64,000 nucleotides of DNA from Mesorhizobium loti (GTDB lineage: Bacteria; Pseudomonadota; Alphaproteobacteria; Rhizobiales; Rhizobiaceae), in contig NZ_LPWA01000153.1 in the NCBI RefSeq assembly GCF_001510895.1, positions 62,001 to 126,000 on the forward strand. The letters are read 5' to 3'. Every line of letters starts with the position of its first letter. The first letter of the stretch is position 1. The notes beneath the pieces are model-generated. The model was not told where the DNA came from and did no database searches. It saw only the letters and a list, made by a program, of their open reading frames with translations. Shown in pieces: positions 1 through 11,768 of the stretch. The translations under genes were made by a program, and so were the position numbers.

Positions 1-1
1 T

Positions 2-532
2 TCGAAAACGGGCCTTTTGGCCATATCGTTGGCCGCGCTCGTTGCGAGCGGCTGCTCAACCTCGCGCTTCTCGTCGATGGACGACCAGCAGCCGGCGCCG
101 CTCACGCCGGCGCCGTCCGGCACGGTGACGCAAAACCAGCTGCCGCCGCCGGCCGCCCCGGGCACCACCGATCCGTCGCAATTCCCGACCGCGCCGAAGA
201 ACACGCAGGTGGCCTCGCTGCCGCCGGACGGCACGGCGCCCGCCGGCGCCACCGATCTCACAGCGGCCAATGTCGCCGGCGTCTGGAACGCCAGCGTCTC
301 CGGCCAGAGCTGCAAGGTGGCGACGCCGCAGACCAAGTTCGGCGCCGGCTATCGCGCCGGACCGCTGCATTGCCCGGCGCCGATCGACGGCATCAAGTCG
401 TGGAACGTCGCCGGCAAGCAGCTGACGCTCTATGACGAAAATGGCGGCACGCTGGCCAGGCTCTATTCCTCCGGCGGCGAAAAGTTCGACGGCCAGACTT
501 CCAACGGCCAGGCAATCTCGCTTACAAGGTAA
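2..532 (+). CDS. omp19: Omp19-type outer-membrane lipoprotein, protease-inhibitor (Inh/AprI) domain; 5' end outside window
   Basis: The gene is open from the first full codon of the window, so its start lies upstream. A hydrophobic segment ends in a lipobox VASGC, with the lipidated Cys codon at 53-55. A Pro/Ala/Thr-rich linker of about 65 residues follows. The C-terminal domain carries VAGVWNAS, SCKVATPQTKFG, GYRAGPLHCP and a final AISLTR. This closely resembles Brucella Omp19, a surface lipoprotein whose Inh-like beta-barrel inhibits proteases. The likely role is an outer-membrane anchored lipoprotein that protects the cell from proteases, inferred from the family. The two domain cysteines probably form the disulfide seen in Inh domains. 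Confidence 0.85.
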   Translation, partial: SKTGLLAISLAALVASGCSTSRFSSMDDQQPAPLTPAPSGTVTQNQLPPPAAPGTTDPSQFPTAPKNTQVASLPPDGTAPAGATDLTAANVAGVWNASVSGQSCKVATPQTKFGAGYRAGPLHCPAPIDGIKSWNVAGKQLTLYDENGGTLARLYSSGGEKFDGQTSNGQAISLTR

Positions 533-552
533 AGCGGACCCTTCCTATTGAT

Positions 553-604
553 TTTACGCAATTCCGGACGGAGAGCTCCCCGAACACTCCGGAATTGCTC
601 GAGA
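553..604. repeat. Intergenic palindromic repeat, family D (copy 1)
   Basis: The segment has ACGCAATTCCGGACGGA on the left and TCCGGAATTGCTCGAGA on the right, so the arms pair as an imperfect hairpin. Related copies lie at about 27260, 45602, 59031 and 59134. It sits between omp19 and zapE and could act as a weak transcription end or an mRNA-stabilising hairpin. Confidence 0.7.
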
Positions 605-616
605 ACGACGTGACCT

Positions 617-1819
617 ATGCATCTGCGTGACGGCCTCCAGACCCATGCGACCGTCAGGCAGCGCTACGACCATCTGGTGGAAACCGGCATGGTCGAGCGC
701 GATCCGGCGCAGGAGCGCGTCGTTGCCGCGCTCGACCGGCTGACCGACGAAATCTCCGCGAAACGGCTGGCGCAGAAATCCAGCTCACTGGGCTGGCTGT
801 TCGCGCGCAAGAAGCAGCCGCGCGAGGCGGTGAGAGGCCTCTACGTCCATGGCGGTGTCGGACGCGGCAAGACCATGCTGATGGACATCTTCTTCGAGCT
901 CCTGCCGGTCAGGCGCAAGCGCCGCGTGCATTTCAACGACTTCATGGCCGACGTGCAGGACCGCATCCAGAAGCACCGGGCGGCGCGCAAGAACGGCGAC
1001 GTCAAGGAAGACGATCCGATTCCGCCGGTGGCGCGAATTCTGGCCGAAGAAGCCTGGGTGCTGTGCTTCGACGAGTTTTCCGTCACCGACATCGCCGACG
1101 CGATGATCCTGTCGCGGCTGTTCTCGGCGCTGTTTGCCAATGGCGTGGTGCTGGTCGCCACGTCCAACGTTGCGCCGGAGGACCTCTATCGCGACGGGCT
1201 GAACCGACAGCTCTTCCTGCCGTTCATCAGTCTGCTTGAACGCAACGCCGAAGTGCTGACGCTCGACGCCGAAAAAGACTACCGGCAGGAGAAGCTCAAC
1301 CGCCTGCCGGTCTATGTCACGCCGGCCGACGAGGCGGCCGACAGTGCGCTCGACGAGGCCTGGAGGGCGATGGCGCATGGCAGGCCGACCGAGGCGGTGA
1401 CGCTGACGCTGAAAGGGCGCCAGCTCATCGTGCCGCGCGCCGCCGGCGATGCCGCCCGCTTTTCCTTCGCCGATCTCTGCGAAAAGCCGCTCGGCGCGCG
1501 CGACTATCTGGCGATAGCCGGCCGCTTCTCGACCCTTTTCATCGACCATGTGCCGGTGCTCGGCGAAGGCAAGCGCAACGAAGCCAAGCGCTTCATCTTG
1601 CTTATCGACACGCTCTACGATCACCGCATGCGGCTGGTGATGAGCGCCGAGGCGCCGCCCGAAGGGCTCTACACCGCCAGGCGCGGCACCGAGGTGTTCG
1701 AATTCGAGCGCACCGCCTCGCGCCTGGTCGAGATGCAAAGCCGCGACTGGCTGGAGGGCTGGGCGGAGCGGCGGCAAGGTCTGCTGCCGGCAGTGGAAGC
1801 GCGGCAGGCTCAAGCCTGA
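617..1819 (+). CDS. zapE: Cell-division protein ZapE (AFG1-like AAA+ ATPase)
   Basis: A 400-residue protein of the AFG1/ZapE family, the usual length for alphaproteobacteria. The Walker A motif GGVGRGKT is at residues 79-86 and Walker B LCFDE at 149-153. The Sensor-1 region LVATSNVAPEDLY follows. In E. coli ZapE is linked to the Z-ring, and the mitochondrial homologue AFG1/LACE1 acts in protein quality control. The ATG at 617 is the first usable start, because a GTG seven bases upstream runs into a stop. The mdh-suc cluster lies downstream, with a degraded acetyltransferase gene and a repeat in between. Confidence 0.92.
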   Translation: MHLRDGLQTHATVRQRYDHLVETGMVERDPAQERVVAALDRLTDEISAKRLAQKSSSLGWLFARKKQPREAVRGLYVHGGVGRGKTMLMDIFFELLPVRRKRRVHFNDFMADVQDRIQKHRAARKNGDVKEDDPIPPVARILAEEAWVLCFDEFSVTDIADAMILSRLFSALFANGVVLVATSNVAPEDLYRDGLNRQLFLPFISLLERNAEVLTLDAEKDYRQEKLNRLPVYVTPADEAADSALDEAWRAMAHGRPTEAVTLTLKGRQLIVPRAAGDAARFSFADLCEKPLGARDYLAIAGRFSTLFIDHVPVLGEGKRNEAKRFILLIDTLYDHRMRLVMSAEAPPEGLYTARRGTEVFEFERTASRLVEMQSRDWLEGWAERRQGLLPAVEARQAQA

Positions 1820-1842
1820 ATTTCGTTCTGTCGCGTTCCTTC

Positions 1843-2012
1843 GCGCCCCCCTCTGTCCTACCGGACATCTCCCCCACAAGGGGGGGAGATTGGCTGTTTC
1901 GGCGTCCCGCTCATTCCTGCAATGTTGGAGATTGGCGAAAGCCTGCGTGACGTCCGATCTCCCCCCTCGTGGGGGAGATGGCCGGCAGGCCAGAGGGGGG
2001 CGCTGTCCCGCC
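1843..2012. repeat. Rhizobial intergenic mosaic repeat, family A (copy 1)
   Basis: About 170 bp. Two inward-facing arms read GCGCCCCCCTCTGTCCT...CATCTCCCCC and GGGGGAGATGGCCGGCAGGCC...GGGGGGCGC, separated by a less conserved centre containing TTGGCGAAAGC. Four more copies are at 21848, 32558, 33451 and 44777. The layout resembles the RIME-type mosaic elements of rhizobia. Apparent reading frames inside it are spurious. Confidence 0.85.
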
Positions 2013-2032
2013 AACGCTAAAGTTCCGTGCCA

Positions 2033-2566
2033 TCACAGCCTGTAGACATACATCACGAAATCCTCCGCCTTCCCGTGCGGCTCTTTCCGCGCTTCATACA
2101 GCGCTCTCGCCGGTCCGTTGTCCGGCTCCGTGCCGACCCAGGCCTCTTCGCAGCCAAGCTCGCGCCCAATCTCGAACATGGCGTCGAGCATCTTTCGAGC
2201 TATGCCTTGCCGCTGGAATGGCGGCGCCACGCCGACCTCGTCGATGTAGAGCTCGCTCACCTTGTCGGGATGGCGGTGGATGACGGCGGCGCACTACAGC
2301 GCCGCGCGTCCGTCGGACGCGCAAAGGACGCTGTAGCACTCTTGATTTTGCGCATGATCCCTTCCGAAAATCGTCTTCGATTTTCGGGATCATGCGCGGC
2401 CCGACCACAATTCCGCCGACGATCGCCACGATCATCAAGTGGCCTGGCGAGGCGAGATAGGCGGCGAGAGGCGGTCGGGCCGGACCGGCTCGTCGAAGAC
2501 CTCGTCGGCCACTTGCATCACAAGGGCGTCATCGCCGGGATGGAGCCTTCTGATTTCGACGTTCAT
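2033..2566 (-). pseudogene. GNAT acetyltransferase (AAC(6')-like), disrupted by a hairpin repeat and a frameshift
   Basis: Three reading-frame pieces join into one GNAT protein. The N-terminus MNVEIRRLHPGDDALVMQ starts at 2566 behind GAGGAGA. A middle piece has ASPGHLMIVAIVGGIVVG. A C-terminal piece has SELYIDEVGVAPPFQRQGIARKML, including the acetyl-CoA-binding Q/RxxGIA motif, and EAWVGTEPDN. The first break, near 2465, is a missing C on the coding strand and resembles the other one-base errors in this window. The second is a real insertion: about 105 bp of two-hairpin repeat (2294-2398) between IVVG and the expected CAAVIHRHPDK, bringing an in-frame stop. The family acetylates small amines or aminoglycosides. 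This copy is probably dead. Confidence 0.75.
2294..2398 (+). repeat. Two-hairpin palindromic repeat inserted in the GNAT gene
   Basis: The first hairpin has outer arms CTACAGCG/CGCTGTAG and inner arms GCGCGTCC/GGACGCGC. The second has GCGCATGATCCC...CCGAAAATCG on the left and CGATTTTCGGGATCATGCGC on the right, with a 4-nt bulge. The flanking sequence rejoins into a continuous GNAT reading frame if the element is removed. The sequence resembles the common rhizobial CTACAGCGCCGCGCGTC intergenic repeat. It may insert passively as a small non-autonomous element. Confidence 0.75.
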
Positions 2567-2779
2567 TGTGTAAATTCTCCTCAGTCGGCTCATGAACTTT
2601 GACGTTTACGTAATTCCCAAACCATCTAACCGATTGAAAACACTAGGCTCGAAATAATCGTTTGAATTTCTTCCGCGCCGGAGCTATTGGGTGCGGCGAA
2701 ATCTCGCGGGTTCCCGCATCCTTCCGGCCTCCCCGGCCCCGTCACGGCACCGTCACAGACAAAGGGAAAACATCCTGAC

Positions 2780-3747
2780 ATGGCACGCAACAAGATAGCG
2801 CTCATCGGCTCGGGCATGATCGGCGGCACGCTCGCCCATATGATCGGCCTCAAGGATCTCGGCGACGTGGTGCTGTTCGATATCGCCGAGGGCATTCCGC
2901 AGGGCAAGGGTCTCGACATCGCGCAGTCCTCGCCGGTCGACGGGTTCGACGCCAGGCTGACCGGCGTCAACGACTATGCCGGCATCGAGGGCGCGGATGT
3001 CTGCATTGTGACCGCCGGCGTGCCGCGCAAGCCCGGCATGAGCCGCGACGATCTTCTTGGCATCAATCTCAAGGTCATGGAACAGGTCGGCGCGGGCCTT
3101 AGGAAATACGCGCCGAAGGCTTTCGTCATCTGCATCACCAATCCGCTCGACGCCATGGTGTGGGCGCTGCAGAAGTTCTCGGGCCTGCCGACCAGCCATG
3201 TCGTCGGCATGGCCGGCGTGTTGGACAGCGCCCGCTTCCGCTACTTCCTGGCGGAGGAGTTCAAGGTCTCGGTCGAGGACGTCACCGCTTTCGTGCTCGG
3301 CGGCCACGGTGACTCGATGGTGCCGATGATCCGCTATTCGACCGTGTCGGGCATTCCGCTGCCCGACCTCGTCAAGATGGGCTGGACCTCGAAGGAAAAG
3401 CTCGATCAGATCGTGCAGCGCACCCGCGACGGCGGCGCCGAGATCGTCGGCCTCTTGAAGACCGGCTCGGCCTATTACGCGCCGGCGGCGTCGCCATCGC
3501 GATGGCCGAATCCTACCTCAAGGACAAGAAGCGCGTGCTGCCCTGTGCCGCGCACCTCTCGGGCCAGTATGGGGTGAAAAACACCTATGTCGGCGTTCCG
3601 GTGGTGATCGGCGCCGGCGGCGTCGAGCGCGTCATCGAGATCGACCTCGCCAAGGCCGAGCAGAAGATGTTCGACAATTCGGTGGCGGCCGTGCAGGGCC
3701 TCACCGAGGCCTGCACCAAGATCGCCCCGCATCTCGCCGGCAAGTAA
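2780..3747 (+). CDS. mdh: Malate dehydrogenase (one-base deletion near 3493)
   Basis: Oxidises malate to oxaloacetate with NAD+ in the TCA cycle. ATG at 2780 gives the family N-terminus MARNKIALIGSGMIGGT (Rossmann GxGxxG). Substrate-binding and catalytic motifs VTAGVPRKPGMSRDDLL, ITNPLDAMVWA and VLGGHGDSMVP (catalytic His) are intact. At 3491-3496 the expected TCGGCC reads TCGCC. The frame breaks there and continues one frame over (AMAESYLKDKKRVLPCAA) to the stop at 3747. Restoring one G gives 322 residues, the normal length. The missing base is most likely a sequence error, since every downstream residue is conserved. sucC follows after 24 bp. Confidence 0.93.
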
Positions 3748-3771
3748 TCGTCCTTCGCGGAGACCAAGCGC

Positions 3772-4964
<1,193 letters not shown>

Positions 4965-4968
4965 GCGG

Positions 4969-5340
4969 ATGCCTCCGCGCAAGATAAACCTGGTCGAGGC
5001 GGCGGATCGGACGATCACCAAGGTCTTCGATCCGCACATCGCCGGCGACGTCAACGACAGCCAGGCCAAGGTCGCCAAGTTCGGCGAGGTTTTCGACTGG
5101 CATGCGCATGACCATGAGGACGAAGCCTTCCTCGTGCTGCGCGGTCGAATTGCGATCGATTTCCGCGACGGGCCAGTCGAGCTCGGCGAGGGCGACTTCA
5201 TCGTCGTGCCGCGCGGTGTCGAGCACCGGCCGCGCTCGCTCACTGTGGAGCCGGTCGTGCTGATGTTCGAGCCGTCGACGACGCTCAACACCGGCAACGC
5301 CAAGAGCGACCTCACCGTCACCGATCTCAAGCGGCTCTGA
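4969..5340 (+). CDS. Small single-domain cupin protein
   Basis: 123 residues forming one cupin barrel. The first metal motif is WHAHDHEDEAFLVLRGRIAID (several His plus Glu), followed by GEGDFIVVPRGVEHRP, which carries the second-motif His. The family holds a divalent metal and includes mannose-6-phosphate-isomerase-like and sensor proteins. The exact ligand cannot be read from sequence. It starts 5 bp after the sucC stop and ends 4 bp before the next gene, so it is almost certainly transcribed with sucC and sucD. Base composition matches its neighbours. Confidence 0.75.
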   Translation: MPPRKINLVEAADRTITKVFDPHIAGDVNDSQAKVAKFGEVFDWHAHDHEDEAFLVLRGRIAIDFRDGPVELGEGDFIVVPRGVEHRPRSLTVEPVVLMFEPSTTLNTGNAKSDLTVTDLKRL

Positions 5341-5343
5341 CCC

Positions 5344-5841
5344 ATGAACGCGGCGCCTTTCTCTTCCCTCTCGGACGGCCACCAACGCCTGCAGGCGCTG
5401 GTCAGCGCGTGGCGTGGCGAGGAGGAGGTGTCGGAGACGCAATGGGCCGATGCCGGGGCGGCAACTTCGGAAGTGCTGGCGGAGGCGCAGTTCGGCGGCC
5501 TGTTCGTGGTGCAGCGCTATCGCCAGCGCCGCGACGGTACGGTTTCGTTCGGCGCGCACAATGTGTTCGGCTTCGACCAGCAGAACGGCTTGGTCACCAT
5601 GCATCAGTTCGACTCGATGGAGTTCGTGCCGATGTCACCGGCCACCGGCACGTGGAACGGCAGCGAGCTCGTGCTGGAGCGGTCGTCACCGCGTGGCGCT
5701 GCGCGCGTGACATACAGCTTTGAAGGCACTGATACCTACCGCATGAAACTTCAGTTCAAGCCCGCCGGGAGCGATGCCTGGCAAGACATGGTGAGCGGCC
5801 TCTACCGGCGCGTTTCGCCTTCCTCGATCAACGGTTTTTAG
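5344..5841 (+). CDS. DUF1579-like protein
   Basis: 165 residues, no signal peptide or membrane segment. Features typical of DUF1579 are an N-terminal helix (HQRLQALVSAWRGEEEV), beta-strand-rich repeats (GGLFVVQRYRQ, SFGAHNVFGFDQQ, VTMHQFDSM) and a final strand DMVSGLYRRV. This fits a lipocalin-like beta barrel of unknown ligand. It lies 4 bp behind the cupin gene and 12 bp before sucD, so it belongs to the suc transcription unit. Function is unknown and the family assignment is moderate. Confidence 0.6.
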   Translation: MNAAPFSSLSDGHQRLQALVSAWRGEEEVSETQWADAGAATSEVLAEAQFGGLFVVQRYRQRRDGTVSFGAHNVFGFDQQNGLVTMHQFDSMEFVPMSPATGTWNGSELVLERSSPRGAARVTYSFEGTDTYRMKLQFKPAGSDAWQDMVSGLYRRVSPSSINGF

Positions 5842-5853
5842 AAAAGGGCCGCG

Positions 5854-6756
5854 ATGTCCATTCTCGTCGATAAGAACACCAAGGTTTTGGTCCAAGGCCT
5901 GACCGGCAAGACCGGCACGTTCCACACCGAGCAGGCGCTGGCCTATCACGGCACCAAGATGGTGGGCGGCATCCATCCGAAGAAGGGCGGCGAGACCTGG
6001 ACCGGCGCGAAGGGCGAAACCTTGCCGATCTTCGCCACGGTGGCCGAGGGCAAGGCAAAGACCGGCGCCAACGCCTCCGTCATCTACGTGCCGCCGGCGG
6101 GCGCGGGCGAGGCGATCATCGAGGCGATCGAGGCCGAGATCCCACTCATCGTCTGCATCACCGAAGGCATCCCGGTGATGGACATGGTCAAGGTCAAGGC
6201 GCGGCTCGACCGCTCCAACTCGCGGCTGATCGGCCCGAACTGCCCGGGCGTGCTGACGCCGGACGAATGCAAGATCGGCATCATGCCCGGCAACATCTTC
6301 CGCAAGGGTTCGGTCGGCGTTGTTTCCCGCTCGGGAACACTTACCTATGAGGCAGTCTTCCAGACCTCCAATGTCGGGCTCGGCCAGACCACCGCGGTCG
6401 GCATCGGCGGCGATCCGGTCAAGGGCACCGAGTTCATCGACGTGCTGGAAATGTTCCTCGCCGACGACGAGACCAAGTCGATCATCATGATCGGCGAGAT
6501 CGGCGGCTCGGCCGAGGAAGACGCCGCGCAGTTCCTCAAGGACGAGGCCAAGCGCGGCCGCAAGAAACCGATGGCGGGCTTCATCGCCGGGCGCACGGCG
6601 CCGGCCGGCCGCACCATGGGCCATGCAGGCGCGGTGATCTCGGGCGGCAAGGGCGGCGCGGAAGACAAAATCGCGGCGATGGAATCGGCCGGCATCAAGG
6701 TTTCGCCGTCGCCGGCCAGGCTCGGCACGACGCTGGTCGAGGCGATCAAAGGTTAA
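5854..6756 (+). CDS. sucD: Succinyl-CoA synthetase alpha subunit
   Basis: 300 residues. The CoA-binding Rossmann domain starts at MSILVDKNTKVLVQGLTGKTGTFH. IGPNCPGVLTP and SRSGTLTYEAV are family signatures. The phosphorylated active-site His lies in MGHAGAVISG at about residue 257. It works with SucC, although the two subunit genes are split here by two unrelated genes. The long inverted repeat at 6757-6835 directly follows the stop. Confidence 0.95.
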   Translation: MSILVDKNTKVLVQGLTGKTGTFHTEQALAYHGTKMVGGIHPKKGGETWTGAKGETLPIFATVAEGKAKTGANASVIYVPPAGAGEAIIEAIEAEIPLIVCITEGIPVMDMVKVKARLDRSNSRLIGPNCPGVLTPDECKIGIMPGNIFRKGSVGVVSRSGTLTYEAVFQTSNVGLGQTTAVGIGGDPVKGTEFIDVLEMFLADDETKSIIMIGEIGGSAEEDAAQFLKDEAKRGRKKPMAGFIAGRTAPAGRTMGHAGAVISGGKGGAEDKIAAMESAGIKVSPSPARLGTTLVEAIKG

Positions 6757-6835
6757 GTGAGTAGCGAATAGCGAATAGGGAAAAACAGAGTAACGGCGCG
6801 ACCAGGGGAATCCCTACTCGCTATTCGCTACTCAC
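6757..6835. repeat. Long inverted repeat built of TAGCGAA-type heptamers
   Basis: Arms at 6757-6780 (GTGAGTAGCGAATAGCGAATAGGG) and 6812-6835 are complementary over 24 nt with one mismatch, separated by 31 nt. Each arm contains direct TAGCGAA repeats, and a further TATTCGCT follows the right arm. It lies between sucD and sucA. It lacks a T-run, so it looks more like a mobile palindromic repeat or an mRNA-processing/stability hairpin than a classical terminator. Confidence 0.7.
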
Positions 6836-6880
6836 TATTCGCTCCAAGAAGGAGACGGAGCAGGCGCTCCGCTGAACGAC

Positions 6881-9867
6881 ATGGCAAGACAAGATCAGGC
6901 CAACGACCAATTCTCGCTCACCTCATTCCTCTATGGCGGCAATGCCGACTATATCGACGCGCTGTACGCCGCCTATGAGGACAATCCGGACTCGGTAAAT
7001 CCGGAGTGGCAGGACTTCTTCGGCGCGCTCAAGGACGACGCGGGCGATGTCCGCAAGAACGCCAAGGGCGCCTCCTGGGCAAAGCCGTCCTGGCCGCTGC
7101 AGGCCAATGGCGAGCTGGTCTCGGCGCTCGACGGCAATTGGGGCCTGATCGAAAAGCACATCGAAAAGAAGGTGAAGGAGAAGGCGGTCGTCAACGGCGC
7201 CGTGCTTTCCGACGCCGACGTGCATCAGGCGACGCGCGATTCCGTGCGCGCCATCATGATGATCCGCGCCTACCGCATGCGCGGCCACCTGCACGCCAAT
7301 CTCGATCCGCTCGGCATCGCCAAGCCGCTCGAGGACTATAACGAATTGTCGCCGGAAAATTACGGCTTCACCGCAGCCGACTACGACCGGCCTATCTTCC
7401 TCGACAATGTGCTGGGGCTCGAATTCGGCACCATCCGGCAGATGCTGGACATCCTGACCCGCACCTATTGCTCGACGCTCGGCGTCGAGTTCATGCACAT
7501 CTCCGACCCGGAGGAGAAGGCGTGGATCCAGGCACGCATCGAGGGCGCCGACAAGGAGATCACTTTCACCGCCACCGGCAAGAAGGCGATCCTGCAGAAG
7601 CTGGTCGAGGCAGAGGGCTTCGAGCAGTATATCGACGTCAAGTACAAGGGCACCAAGCGCTTCGGTCTCGACGGCGGAGAGTCGCTGATCCCGGCGCTGG
7701 AGCAGATCGTCAAGCGCGGCGGCCAGCTCGGCCTGAAGGAGATCGTGCTCGGCATGGCCCATCGCGGCCGCCTCAACGTGCTCAGCCAGGTGATGGCCAA
7801 GCCGCACCGCGCTATCTTCCACGAGTTCAAGGGCGGCTCGGCCGCCCCCGACGAGGTCGAGGGCTCGGGCGACGTCAAGTACCATCTCGGCGCTTCGTCG
7901 GACCGCGAGTTCGACGGCAACAAGGTGCACCTGTCGCTGACGGCCAATCCCTCGCATCTGGAAATCGTCGACCCGGTGGTGATGGGCAAGGCGCGCGCCA
8001 AGCAGGACCAGTTCGCCGGCCGCGAGCGCGGCGAGATCGTGCCGCTGTCCGAACGCGCCAAGGTGATGCCGCTCTTGCTGCACGGCGACGCCGCCTTTGC
8101 CGGCCAGGGCGTGATCGCCGAGATCCTCGGCCTCTCGGGCCTGCGCGGCCACCGTGTCGCCGGCACGCTGCACGTCATCATCAACAACCAGATCGGCTTT
8201 ACCACCAATCCGCGCTTCTCGCGTTCCTCGCCCTATCCGTCGGATGTGGCCAAGATGATCGAGGCGCCGATCTTCCACGTCAACGGCGACGACCCGGAAG
8301 CGGTGGTGCACGCCGCCAAGGTGGCGACCGAGTTCCGCATGAAGTTCCACAAGCCGGTGGTGGTGGACATGTTCTGCTATCGCCGCTTCGGTCACAATGA
8401 GGGCGACGAGCCGGCCTTCACGCAGCCGATCATGTACCGCAACATTCGCACCCATAAGACGGTGGTGCAGCTCTATGCCGACCGCCTGATCGCCGAAGGC
8501 ATATCACCCAGGCCGAGGTCGACAAGATGCGAGCCGACTGGCGCGCGCATCTGGAGCAGGAATGGGAAGTCGGCCAGTCCTACAAGCCGAACAAGGCCGA
8601 CTGGCTGGACGGAGCGTGGTCCGGCCTGCGCACCGCCGACAACCAGGACGAACAGCGCCGCGGCAAGACCGCCGTGCCGGTGCGCACGTTGAAGGAGATC
8701 GGCAAGAAGCTGACCGAGGTGCCGAAGGATTTCGAGGCGCACAAGACGATCCTGCGGTTCCTCGAGAACCGGCGCCAGGCGATCGAATCCGGCGAAGGCA
8801 TCGACTGGTCGACCGCCGAGGCGCTGGCCTTCGGCGCGATCCTGCTCGACGGCAATCCGATCCGGCTGTCCGGCCAGGATTCGGAGCGCGGCACCTTCTC
8901 CCAGCGCCATTCCGTGCTTTACGATCAGCGCGACGAGAACCGCTACATCCCGCTCAACAACCTGTCGGCGGCGCAAGCCGGCTACGAAGTCATCAACTCG
9001 ATGCTCTCGGAAGAGGCGGTGCTCGGCTTCGAATATGGCTACAGCCTGGCCGAGCCCAAGGCGCTGACGCTCTGGGAAGCGCAGTTCGGCGACTTCGCCA
9101 ACGGCGCGCAGGTGGTGTTCGACCAGTTCATCTCGTCGGGCGAGCGCAAGTGGCTGAGAATGTCGGGCCTTGTCTGCCTGCTGCCGCATGGCTATGAGGG
9201 CCAGGGGCCGGAGCACTCCTCGGCGCGCCTCGAGCGCTTCCTGCAGCTCTGCGCCGAAGACAACATGCAGGTGGCGAGCGTCACCACGCCGGCTAACTAT
9301 TTCCATATCCTGCGCCGGCAATTGAAGCGCGACTTCCGCAAGCCGCTGATCCTGATGACGCCGAAGTCGCTGCTGCGCCACAAGCGGGCGGTGTCGACAC
9401 TGTCGGAGATGGCGGGCGAAAGCTCGTTCCACCGGCTGCTGTGGGACGACGCGCAGCTCCTGGCCAACCAGGCGATCAAGCTGGTGAAGGATTCCAAGAT
9501 CCGGCGCGTCGTGCTGTGCTCGGGCAAGGTCTATTACGACCTCTACGAGGAGCGCGAGAAGCGCGGTATCAACGACATCTATCTGCTGCGCGTCGAACAG
9601 CTCTATCCGTTCCCGGCCAAGGCGCTGATCACCGAGCTGTCGCGCTTCCGCAACGCCGAGATGGTCTGGTGCCAGGAAGAGCCCAAGAACATGGGCGCCT
9701 GGTCGTTCATTGACCCGTATCTCGAATGGGTGCTGGCGCATATCGACGCCAAGCATCAGCGGGTGCGCTACACCGGCCGACCGGCCTCGGCCTCGCCGGC
9801 GACCGGATTGATGTCGAAGCATCTCAGCCAGCTCGCGGCCTTGCTCGACGACGCGCTTGGTGAATAG
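6881..9867 (+). CDS. sucA: 2-oxoglutarate dehydrogenase E1 (one-base deletion near 8502)
   Basis: Thiamine-diphosphate-dependent decarboxylase of the 2-oxoglutarate dehydrogenase complex. The N-terminus has FLYGGNADYIDALYAAYEDNP (the region that contacts E2). Core motifs GMAHRGRLNVL, LTANPSHLE, the ThDP/Mg segment HGDAAFAGQGV and FTTNPRFSRSS, and VDMFCYRRFGHNEGDEP are intact. At 8499-8506 GGCATCATCACC reads GGCATATCACC, losing one C. The frame then continues from AEVDKMRADWRAHLEQE to the stop at 9867. Repair gives 995 residues, the usual length. ATG at 6881 is preceded by AAGAAGGAGACGGAG. sucB follows after 68 bp. Confidence 0.94.
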
Positions 9868-9935
9868 GTGGACCGGGGCGAATAGGCAGACCGGACGAAA
9901 TAGACCTCAAGAAGAGAAGAGAACGGACAGGCACA

Positions 9936-11222
<1,287 letters not shown>

Positions 11223-11255
11223 GGTGGAGCATGACGCTCGCGGCCGGGGCGGCGA

Positions 11256-11768
11256 ATGACAGCCCGTTGGCTCGGTGCCGCGAAGCCGGTCGCCCTTGCG
11301 GCCGGAGTGGCTCTCGTGGCTAGCGATGCCAATGCAGCCTGCCCGATCCAGCTCGCCGTCTATGGCGAGGCGCGGAGCGGTGCCGAGATCGACTTCACGC
11401 CGACGGGCAGCTCGGCGACGATCACCAACACATTCCGCATGATCCTCGACAACAACACCGTGCTCGACGGCATCGCCATGTGGACCGAGGGTTCCGCTGG
11501 GCGGCCGCACGGCTCGCTGATGTACAAATGCCCGACCGGCGACGTCACCGGCGATGAGCTTGCCGCCTGCACGGTCTGGGAAGGCGTCATCTACAGCGCC
11601 GACGAGAAGGGCGTCGTAGGTCTATTGCCGGCCGAGGGCGCCGATGCACCGAAAAGCCTGATCTTTCCCGATCTCGGACCGTCGCTCGAAATGTCGGCCG
11701 CTTACGGTCCCGCCGGCTTCTCGAAAGTGCCGTGGGACGTCTTTGCCCTGAAAGGATGCCAGGAATGA
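11256..11768 (+). CDS. Conserved-looking secreted protein of unknown function
   Basis: 170 residues with an N-terminal signal peptide (hydrophobic stretch PVALAAGVALVA, likely cleavage after DANA). The mature part starts at ACPIQLAVYGEA. It has four cysteines (CPIQ, KCPTGD, AACTVWE, GCQE) that could form two disulfides in the periplasm. No domain was recognised. It lies 33 bp after sucB and overlaps the next gene by 4 bp (ATGA), so it is translated as part of the sucB-lpd unit. Its place among cytoplasmic dehydrogenase genes is odd. Confidence 0.7.
   Translation: MTARWLGAAKPVALAAGVALVASDANAACPIQLAVYGEARSGAEIDFTPTGSSATITNTFRMILDNNTVLDGIAMWTEGSAGRPHGSLMYKCPTGDVTGDELAACTVWEGVIYSADEKGVVGLLPAEGADAPKSLIFPDLGPSLEMSAAYGPAGFSKVPWDVFALKGCQE

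Noticed and set aside
2027..2602. A 191-codon plus-strand frame opposite the GNAT pseudogene
   Set aside because: It runs through the inserted repeat and is antisense to clear GNAT motifs.
3480..3500. Programmed frameshifting as an explanation of the split genes
   Set aside because: The sites share no slippery heptamer or downstream structure. They affect unrelated families that are not frameshifted in other bacteria, and all are simple one-base losses.
6757..6835. Transcription terminator after sucD
   Set aside because: The hairpin has a long loop and no T-run, and sucA just downstream belongs to the same pathway. It is listed as a repeat instead.
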